From an uncultured Lachnospiraceae bacterium (lineage in GTDB: Bacteria > Bacillota > Clostridia > Lachnospirales > Lachnospiraceae): a stretch of 5,328 bases of DNA. Made by a program: the position numbers and the translations under genes. Of this stretch, positions 1 to 5,328 are shown one piece after another. Positions within the stretch are counted from its first letter, which is position 1. Each line of letters begins with the position of its first letter. The notes under the pieces were generated by a model. It was not told the DNA's origin and made no database searches. It saw nothing but the letters and a program-made list of their open reading frames with translations. Location of the stretch: the NCBI GenBank assembly GCA_902767065.1, contig CACXFW010000067.1, forward strand, positions 1 through 5,328, read 5' to 3'.

Positions 1-5
1 CCAGG

Positions 6-85
6 GGGCGGACAAGCGGTGAAACCGCTCTGTCCGCCCACAGCGAAGAACACGAAGTGTTCTGAGCAATGGGGGTGCTGAATAG
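6..85. repeat. Hairpin-rich intergenic element A, downstream of ftsW
   Basis: Two adjoining inverted repeats fill the space after the ftsW stop. The first pairs 6-20 with 24-29 plus 31-39 (15 bp, one bulged base at 30, loop GAA). The second pairs 47-53 with 57-63 (AGAACAC/GTGTTCT, loop GAA) and is extended outward by 37-44 with 66-73, with one T-T mismatch and one G-U pair. Read on the minus strand, the element opens with TTCAGCACCCCC just after ftsW. The same opening, with one extra T and C, and the same order of hairpins recur in the element at 3172-3277. No T-run follows either stem inside the window, so it is not a textbook intrinsic terminator, although such stable stems could protect or end the ftsW transcript. 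I infer a dispersed repeat; the left end may extend beyond the window. Confidence 0.6.
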
Positions 86-91
86 TTGCGG

Positions 92-1327
92 TTATTGCTT
101 CTTCATCCGGATCTGTCCGGAGATCGACAAAGCAAGCATCATCTCTGTCATCAGAAACAGGATCGACGTTCCTCCGTAGGAAACAAAGGGGAGGGTGATT
201 CCTGTCGTCGGAATCACGTTCAGGACAACCGCGATATTCAGCACCACCTGAAGGGAGATGTGGGCAAAGATTCCCGTCGCTATCAGGCTCCCCAGAAGAT
301 CCGGCGCATTGGTCGCGATAAAAAACAGCCTCCACAGGAGGAAAACAAATAACAGAACAACGATCATCGCTCCGAGGATTCCCAGCTCCTCGCAGATGAT
401 GGAGAAGATCATATCGTTCTGCGCCTCCGGAAGCGCCCCCAGCTTCTGGGCGCTGTTTCCCAGTCCCTTTCCGAAGATTCCTCCTGATCCGATCGCGTAC
501 AGCCCCTGCATCACCTGGTAACCGCCCTCGTCCTGGTTCTCCTCCGGGTGCATCCATGTGATGATCCGCTGAAGACGGAAGGATCCGGTCTTTGCCATAT
601 TGTCCAAAACTCCGGTCGCACGGATCACCTGGATCAGGATCAGGCCTGCCACAATCGCAATCACCGTGAATCTCAGAAGCTTTCCCGGATTGGGATGCGC
701 GACAACAATCAGGATATAGGTAATTCCGACAATGATGATTGCGGTCGAAAGATTTTCGGTAAAACGGTAGGTCAGAAATGCCGTCACGATACCGAACGCC
801 GCAATCTTCGCCGGAACCTTCACCTTTCTGAAGCGGAACCCCGCCTTTACAATCATCATCGGCAGAAAGATTATCACGGCCACCTTCGCAAGCTCGGCCG
901 GCTGGAACGAAATGCTGCCGATATAGATCCACCGTCTTGCACCGTTGATGGTTCTTCCGACGAACCGGGTCGCGACCAGAAGCAGGTTGGAAACAATATA
1001 AAGCGGCCATGCATATTTTGCGTAAATATGATAATCAATCCGTGAGAAAAGAATCATCAAAAAGAAGGCGGCGACACTGATCACCGACTGCTTTTCAAAA
1101 TAATGCATGTCGTTGCTGAACGTAACCGATGCCTCATACGCACTGGTGGAATAGAGCATGACCAGGCCAAAGCAGGTCAGAAGAACGACGACCGCCATCA
1201 GATTGTAGTCATAATAGTCCCATCCTTCTTCCTTCTGTACCTTTTTGCTGCCGCGAAGGAGGGAGAAGTTTCTCCTGCCTGTACTGTCCCTCGCTGCCGC
1301 TTTTCCCGCATCTGCTCCATGCGCCAT
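92..1327 (-). CDS. ftsW: FtsW-type SEDS peptidoglycan glycosyltransferase
   Basis: Integral membrane protein of 411 residues. SEDS proteins polymerise glycan strands from lipid II, working with a class B penicillin-binding protein; FtsW does this at the division septum. After a basic cytoplasmic N-terminus of about 40 residues there are about ten hydrophobic segments (the first near 41-60, the last near 378-402). Signature stretches are GSISFQPAELAKV (near 137-149), GLGNSAQKLGALPEAQND (288-305) and TTGITLPFVSYGGTS (374-388). Asp305 sits at the proposed catalytic Asp of the LPExxxD loop, with Gln-Asn in place of the usual His-Thr. The GNSxQKLG form points to FtsW rather than RodA; the sporulation paralogue SpoVE is an alternative. 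I chose the ATG at 1327, with AGAGGA 8 nt upstream, over an in-frame TTG at 1345 that lacks a ribosome binding site. It begins 22 nt after leuD, so co-transcription is likely. Confidence 0.9.
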   Translation of the reverse strand: MAHGADAGKAAARDSTGRRNFSLLRGSKKVQKEEGWDYYDYNLMAVVVLLTCFGLVMLYSTSAYEASVTFSNDMHYFEKQSVISVAAFFLMILFSRIDYHIYAKYAWPLYIVSNLLLVATRFVGRTINGARRWIYIGSISFQPAELAKVAVIIFLPMMIVKAGFRFRKVKVPAKIAAFGIVTAFLTYRFTENLSTAIIIVGITYILIVVAHPNPGKLLRFTVIAIVAGLILIQVIRATGVLDNMAKTGSFRLQRIITWMHPEENQDEGGYQVMQGLYAIGSGGIFGKGLGNSAQKLGALPEAQNDMIFSIICEELGILGAMIVVLLFVFLLWRLFFIATNAPDLLGSLIATGIFAHISLQVVLNIAVVLNVIPTTGITLPFVSYGGTSILFLMTEMMLALSISGQIRMKKQ

Positions 1328-1335
1328 GTAACGTG

Positions 1336-1341
1336 TCCTCT
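1336..1341 (-). promoter_or_regulatory. Ribosome binding site of ftsW
   Basis: AGAGGA on the minus strand, 8 nt before the ATG at 1327. It lies inside the extended frame that would start at TTG 1345, and so supports the shorter 411-residue FtsW. It falls in the 22-nt gap after the leuD stop. Confidence 0.6.
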
Positions 1342-1349
1342 TCAATCTG

Positions 1350-1841
1350 TTAATCGTTCTTCGCGTTGATATACGGAATCAGCCCGCCCGCCTGGATGAT
1401 TTTCTGCATAAACGGCGGAAATGCCTGTCCCTTCCAGCTCATGCCAAGCGTCTGATCCGTGATGATCCCCGTATCCAGATCGACCACTACCCGGTCGCCC
1501 GGACGGATGCTGTCTGCCGCTTCCGGGCACTCCACAATCGGAAGGCCGATATTGATGGCATTGCGGTAGAAGATCCGGGCAAATGTCTGCGCGATCACGC
1601 AGCTGATCCCTGCCGCCTTGATCGCGATCGGGGCGTGCTCCCTTGAGGACCCGCACCCGAAGTTCTTCTTCGCAACAATGATATCTCCCTCCCGGACCTT
1701 TTCGGTAAACGTGCTGTCGATATCTTCCATGCAGTGGGAAGAGAGTTCCTTCGGGTCGGAGGAATTCAGGTATCTTGCCGGAATGATGACATCGGTATCT
1801 ACATTATCGCCATATTTGAATACAGTCCCTTCCAGTTTCAT
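1350..1841 (-). CDS. leuD: 3-isopropylmalate dehydratase small subunit
   Basis: Small subunit (163 residues) of isopropylmalate isomerase, which with LeuC converts 2-isopropylmalate to 3-isopropylmalate in leucine synthesis in the cytoplasm. It is the aconitase swivel domain as a separate protein; the length and the opening [17 protein letters not shown] match the short LeuD2 type. Visible motifs are [15 protein letters not shown] (residues about 19-33, the substrate-specificity loop) and [12 protein letters not shown] (about 58-69, conserved active-site segment). The ATG at 1841 is chosen because AGGAGG lies 6 nt upstream; an upstream in-frame ATG at 1877 falls inside leuC and would add a basic 12-residue leader foreign to the family. 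It starts 13 nt after the leuC stop and ends with TAA. Tight coupling to leuC fits a 1:1 heterodimer. Relatives such as homoaconitase or methylcitraconate-type isomerases cannot be fully excluded, but ilv neighbours favour leucine synthesis. Confidence 0.95.
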   Translation of the reverse strand: MKLEGTVFKYGDNVDTDVIIPARYLNSSDPKELSSHCMEDIDSTFTEKVREGDIIVAKKNFGCGSSREHAPIAIKAAGISCVIAQTFARIFYRNAINIGLPIVECPEAADSIRPGDRVVVDLDTGIITDQTLGMSWKGQAFPPFMQKIIQAGGLIPYINAKND

Positions 1842-1847
1842 CTCTTT

Positions 1848-1853
1848 CCTCCT
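1848..1853 (-). promoter_or_regulatory. Ribosome binding site of leuD
   Basis: A consensus AGGAGG on the minus strand, 6 nt before the ATG at 1841. It fills the 13-nt leuC-leuD gap and fixes the leuD start against the longer in-frame ATG at 1877. Confidence 0.8.
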
Positions 1854-1854
1854 C

Positions 1855-3114
1855 TCAGATCTCTTCCGGAGACGCAATCCGTCCGGCTACAGCACTGGCG
1901 GCCGCCACTGCGGGGCTTGCGAGGTATATTTCCGAATCCACGGCTCCCATGCGTCCCACAAAATTCCGGTTCGTAGTGGAGACGCAGCGTTCCTTCCCGG
2001 CAAGAATGCCCATGTATCCTCCAAGGCACGGGCCGCAGGTCGGCGTCGATACAACCGCGCCGGCTTCGATAAAGATCTTCAGAAGGCCCTCTTCCAATGC
2101 CTGCAGATAAACCTTCTGGGTGGCAGGGATGATGATGCAGCGTACATCTTTCGCCACATGACGCCCCTTCAGGACACTGGCTGCCGCAAACAGATCTGAC
2201 AGTCTTCCGTTGGTGCACGACCCGATGACCGCCTGGTCGATCGGAATCTCTCCCACCTCATCGATCGTCCTGGCATTCTCAGGCAGATGAGGAAATGCGA
2301 CCGTCGGCCTGAGTTTTGACAGATCAATCGTATATTCCTTCTCATACTCCGCATCCGGATCCGCCTCAAAAGCAGTCCACTTCTTCGTGGAATGCTCTTC
2401 CATGTACCGGATGGTCTCGTCATCTACCGGGAAGATTCCATTCTTTCCGCCTGCCTCAATTGCCATGTTCGCTATGGTGAAGCGGTCATCCATTGTCAGG
2501 TAGCGGATCCCGTCCCCGGTGAATTCCATCGACTGGTACAGGGCTCCGTCCACACCGATCATCCCGATGATGTGGAGAATGATATCCTTTCCGCTTACAT
2601 AAGCTGCCGGCTTTCCGGTCAGATGAAAACGAATCGCAGACGGTACCTTGAACCAGGCTTTCCCGGTTACACATCCGGCAGCCATGTCGGTTGAACCGAC
2701 CCCTGTAGAAAATGCGCCCAGTGCCCCGTACGTACAGGTATGCGAGTCAGCGCCGATCACGACGTCCCCTGCAACGACCAGGCCTTTTTCCGGCAAAAGC
2801 GCATGCTCGATCCCCATCTGCCCCACGTCATAATAATTCGTGATATCATGCTTCTTCGCATATTCCCGCACACATTTGCAGTGTTCGGCAGACTTGATGT
2901 CCTTATTCGGGATAAAGTGATCCATGACAAGCGCGATCTTATCCTTGTCAAACACCTTGTCGCTGTTGAAACGGTCCATCTCCCTGATCGCTACCGGAGA
3001 GGTAATGTCATTTCCCAGAACAAGGTCCAGATCCGCTTCAATCAGATCTCCCGCATGTACTGTTTCAAGCCCTGCCGCATGGGCAAGGATCTTCTGCGTC
3101 ATCGTCATCCCCAT
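1855..3114 (-). CDS. leuC: 3-isopropylmalate dehydratase large subunit
   Basis: Large, iron-sulfur-containing subunit (419 residues) of isopropylmalate isomerase, acting with LeuD. The three [4Fe-4S] ligands are visible as Cys300 (VIGSCTNGR) and Cys360/Cys363 ([13 protein letters not shown]). The aconitase signature [18 protein letters not shown] covers about 121-138, and [10 protein letters not shown] (about 63-72) and NRNFVGRMG (about 382-390) are further active-site segments. Length and the MGMTMTQKI start are typical of the shorter LeuC2 form rather than the roughly 465-residue enterobacterial LeuC. The ATG at 3114 has GGGAGG 9 nt upstream; an in-frame ATG at 3144 is rejected because that ribosome binding site lies within the added codons. 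The stop is TGA, 13 nt before leuD, which shows that TGA terminates translation in this genome. The upstream 206-nt gap carries the ilvC terminator and element B; no convincing promoter was found there. Confidence 0.96.
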   Translation of the reverse strand: MGMTMTQKILAHAAGLETVHAGDLIEADLDLVLGNDITSPVAIREMDRFNSDKVFDKDKIALVMDHFIPNKDIKSAEHCKCVREYAKKHDITNYYDVGQMGIEHALLPEKGLVVAGDVVIGADSHTCTYGALGAFSTGVGSTDMAAGCVTGKAWFKVPSAIRFHLTGKPAAYVSGKDIILHIIGMIGVDGALYQSMEFTGDGIRYLTMDDRFTIANMAIEAGGKNGIFPVDDETIRYMEEHSTKKWTAFEADPDAEYEKEYTIDLSKLRPTVAFPHLPENARTIDEVGEIPIDQAVIGSCTNGRLSDLFAAASVLKGRHVAKDVRCIIIPATQKVYLQALEEGLLKIFIEAGAVVSTPTCGPCLGGYMGILAGKERCVSTTNRNFVGRMGAVDSEIYLASPAVAAASAVAGRIASPEEI

Positions 3115-3123
3115 TGTAAGAAA

Positions 3124-3129
3124 CCTCCC
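3124..3129 (-). promoter_or_regulatory. Ribosome binding site of leuC
   Basis: GGGAGG on the minus strand, 9 nt before the ATG at 3114. It decides between this start and the ATG at 3144, whose codons would run through the site. Confidence 0.75.
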
Positions 3130-3171
3130 AGATGGATATGTCAAATCGTTCCTAACCTATCTGCCTGTACG

Positions 3172-3277
3172 GTTGGATCGCTTTCGCGATCCAACTCCCC
3201 TCATTCGCAAAACCCGCGCTTTAAGCTCATACGGCTGCCTGCGCATCCGCGTTTTGCTCATCAGGGGGGTAGCTGAA
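3172..3277. repeat. Hairpin-rich intergenic element B, between ilvC and leuC
   Basis: Two neighbouring inverted repeats. The simple one pairs 3172-3181 with 3186-3195 (10 perfect base pairs); on the minus strand its loop is GAAA, a GNRA tetraloop. The larger one is an imperfect hairpin: 3197-3201 pairs with 3263-3267 (C-run/G-run), then a 5x5 internal loop, 3207-3213 with 3251-3257 (GCAAAAC/GTTTTGC), a 2-nt bulge, and 3216-3218 with 3248-3250. On the minus strand the element opens with TTCAGCTACCCCCC directly after the terminator T-run. Order and opening match element A at the left edge, although the internal stems differ in sequence. I infer a dispersed structured repeat. I have an unverified impression that very similar intergenic sequence recurs in Lachnospiraceae genomes. 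Confidence 0.65.
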
Positions 3278-3305
3278 AAACGTCTGCGATGCAAGATCGC
3301 AGACG
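3276..3305 (-). terminator. Intrinsic (Rho-independent) terminator of ilvC
   Basis: On the minus strand a perfect 10-bp stem (CGTCTGCGAT/ATCGCAGACG, pairing 3296-3305 with 3281-3290, 5-nt loop) is followed at once by five T residues (3280-3276). It begins 15 nt after the ilvC stop codon. No T-run follows the stem on the plus strand, so it works in the ilvC direction only. It should separate ilvN-ilvC from leuC-leuD-ftsW transcription. Confidence 0.88.
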
Positions 3306-3320
3306 CCGCTTCAACGATCT

Positions 3321-4340
<1,020 letters not shown>

Positions 4341-4350
4341 TGATACATTT

Positions 4351-4356
4351 CCCTCT
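4351..4356 (-). promoter_or_regulatory. Ribosome binding site of ilvC
   Basis: AGAGGG on the minus strand, 10 nt before the ATG at 4340. Its presence shows that translation is set to start upstream of the TGA at 4298-4296, so the 14 codons before the stop belong to the original gene. No comparable site precedes the first in-frame ATG after the stop by recognisable design. Confidence 0.65.
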
Positions 4357-4467
4357 CTTTCTTTCTGTTTCCTGTATCATACACGCGCAATCATGCTTTT
4401 CCTGATAAAAAGATGATGCCGCGGTATATGCGTCCTTCTCCAAAGCGCGCTATCACCATCACGCCGC

Positions 4468-4965
4468 TTACAGATATCTCACGTCATCAGAGCCTCTGGA
4501 CAGGCTGGTGATCCCTGTTCTTGCAAGCTCCAGAATCTCATAGCCTCCAAGGAGCCGGATGAATGCATCCAGCTTATCCTGTTTTCCCGTCATCTCGATA
4601 ATCAGGGAATCCGTTCCCACGTCCACTATGCTGCCGCGAAATACATCTGCCATCGAAATCACTGCCTGCCGCTGGTTTTCTTCCACACGGACCTTGACCA
4701 TGATCAGCTCCCGGCTGACACTCGTGGCGTCATCAAGAACCTTGATATCGATCACATCCACCAGCTTGCGCAGCTGTTTGACGATCTGTTCGATAATATC
4801 CTCATCACCCTCGGTTACGATGGTGATGCGGGTATACGCAGGATCTGTCGTTACCCCTGCGGTAATGCTGACGATATTGTATCCGCGCCGTGTAAACAGG
4901 CCGGACACACGGCTCAGAAGTCCGGGTGTATTGTCAACCAGAAGGGATAAGGTTCTCTTATTCAC
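4468..4965 (-). CDS. ilvN: Acetolactate synthase small (regulatory) subunit
   Basis: Regulatory subunit (165 residues) of acetohydroxyacid synthase, the first common enzyme of branched-chain amino acid synthesis; it activates the catalytic subunit and gives feedback inhibition by valine. The N-terminal ACT domain (about 4-77) carries LSLLVDNTPGLLSRVSGLF and RRGYNIVSI; Asn12, Gly15 and Asn30 match Asn11, Gly14 and Asn29 of E. coli IlvH, positions tied to valine sensitivity, so feedback control is probably kept. The C-terminal domain (about 80-160) has FRGSIVDV and the family's closing ARTGITSLSRG. The start is GTG at 4965 with GGAGG 6 nt upstream; the stop is TAA. The length matches IlvH/IlvN of about 160-170 residues. 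The gene starts only 15 nt after the amidase and is followed by ilvC. The catalytic subunit gene (ilvB-type) is not in the window. Symbol ilvH would be equally valid. Confidence 0.95.
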   Translation of the reverse strand: MNKRTLSLLVDNTPGLLSRVSGLFTRRGYNIVSITAGVTTDPAYTRITIVTEGDEDIIEQIVKQLRKLVDVIDIKVLDDATSVSRELIMVKVRVEENQRQAVISMADVFRGSIVDVGTDSLIIEMTGKQDKLDAFIRLLGGYEILELARTGITSLSRGSDDVRYL

Positions 4966-4970
4966 AATCT

Positions 4971-4976
4971 TCCTCC
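4971..4976 (-). promoter_or_regulatory. Ribosome binding site of ilvN
   Basis: GGAGGA on the minus strand ends 5 nt before the GTG at 4965. A strong site with good spacing supports the non-ATG start, and the encoded MNKRTLSLL opening aligns with family N-termini. It lies wholly inside the 15-nt gap after the amidase stop. Confidence 0.75.
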
Positions 4977-4980
4977 GAAA

Positions 4981-5328
4981 TCACTTGTAGTACCCTGCGA
5001 TCGCATCCGCGACAGATGCCGCCATCTCATCACAATTCTTCAGATAGAACTTCATGTCATCCTTGTCGTCAATGAAACAGGTTTCCAGAAGCGAATAGTT
5101 CACGCCGATTTCCGTAAAGGTCTTCGCGTTCAGAAGCCCGCTCGAATTATTCACCCCGTTGGCCCAGGTATTCAGGCCGAGGGCATTGAATGCCGAGATG
5201 ATCCTGCGGTCAATCTTCCTGTTCTCCGCCGATTTGTAATTATTGACATAGGTCCCGCATCCCTTCATGGAGCCATCGCCCTTCGGATCCTTCCCGCTCG
5301 ATGCTGTCGCGTTGAAATGGATCTCCAG
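4981..5328 (-). CDS. N-acetylmuramoyl-L-alanine amidase, C-terminal part (5' end outside window)
   Basis: The last 115 codons of a zinc-dependent amidase of the Amidase_3 family, which cuts the bond between N-acetylmuramic acid and the stem peptide of peptidoglycan. The frame is open to the window edge, so the true start lies beyond 5328; the internal ATG at 5268 is not the start because the family motif LEIHFNA (fragment residues 1-7), whose His is a zinc ligand, precedes it. Near the end, NYSLLETCFIDDKDDM holds the conserved catalytic Glu of the family (LLE), followed by an alpha-helix typical of the C-terminus (MAASVADAIAGYYK). The first zinc ligands are off the edge. It ends in TGA. The KDPKGDGSMKGCG insertion resembles phage or prophage endolysin-type amidases of clostridia as I remember them, so either a housekeeping autolysin or a phage-derived lysin is possible. 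The stop is 15 nt before ilvN. Confidence 0.85.
   Translation of the reverse strand: MEIHFNATASSGKDPKGDGSMKGCGTYVNNYKSAENRKIDRRIISAFNALGLNTWANGVNNSSGLLNAKTFTEIGVNYSLLETCFIDDKDDMKFYLKNCDEMAASVADAIAGYYK

Noticed and set aside
548..1045. Plus-strand open frames opposite ftsW, leuC, leuD and ilvN
   Set aside because: They are antisense to well-supported genes, are rich in residues produced by reverse-reading codon bias, and have no family motifs.
3137..3142. TTGACA as a -35 box for leuC
   Set aside because: The matching -10 position, 17 nt later, falls between the ribosome binding site and the ATG (TCTTAC) and would remove the ribosome binding site from the transcript.
1857..3144. Longer starts for leuC (ATG 3144) and leuD (ATG 1877)
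   Set aside because: The added residues do not match family N-termini, and in each case a strong ribosome binding site lies downstream of the longer start, pointing to 3114 and 1841.
3145..3320. T-box or other known riboswitch before leuC
   Set aside because: No T-box core sequence or specifier-like arrangement was visible; the stems fit a terminator plus repeat-like hairpins instead.
4376..4381. TATGAT as a -10 box for an ilvC promoter
   Set aside because: It matches the consensus in five of six bases and lies 35 nt before ilvC, but there is no -35-like hexamer at 16-18 nt spacing and no TGn extension, so one hexamer alone is not enough.

Overview
The window looks like chromosomal DNA from a Gram-positive anaerobe of the class Clostridia, most likely Lachnospiraceae or a relative. 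This rests on the clostridial flavour of the proteins (class I short KARI, LeuC2/LeuD2-type isopropylmalate isomerase, an FtsW with a QND instead of HTD catalytic segment), strong GGAGG-type ribosome binding sites, and hairpin-rich intergenic repeats. The assignment is inferred from remembered family features, not from a search. All genes lie on the minus strand, so transcription runs from high to low coordinates.

Layout in the direction of transcription: the C-terminal end of an N-acetylmuramoyl-L-alanine amidase (entering from the right edge, 5328-4981); ilvN, the acetolactate synthase regulatory subunit (4965-4468, GTG start); ilvC, ketol-acid reductoisomerase (4340-3321), whose reading frame is broken by an in-frame TGA at codon 15; an intrinsic terminator and a hairpin-rich intergenic element (3305-3172); leuC (3114-1855) and leuD (1841-1350), the two subunits of 3-isopropylmalate dehydratase; ftsW, a SEDS-family peptidoglycan polymerase (1327-92); and a second hairpin-rich element (85-6) at the left edge.

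IlvN (with a catalytic subunit not encoded here) and IlvC would make the dihydroxy-acid precursors of valine, leucine and isoleucine. LeuC and LeuD carry out the isomerisation step of the leucine branch. ilvB/ilvG, ilvD, leuA and leuB are all absent from the window. The branched-chain block is sandwiched between two cell-wall genes at operon-like spacing (15 nt from the amidase to ilvN, 22 nt from leuD to ftsW). The terminator after ilvC should divide the block into an (amidase)-ilvN-ilvC unit and a leuC-leuD-ftsW unit.

The two points most worth checking are the premature TGA in ilvC, and the two intergenic elements, which share a short motif and the same two-hairpin architecture and look like members of a dispersed repeat family. 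I did not find a new defence, mobile or RNA-based system: most of the window is ordinary housekeeping metabolism.
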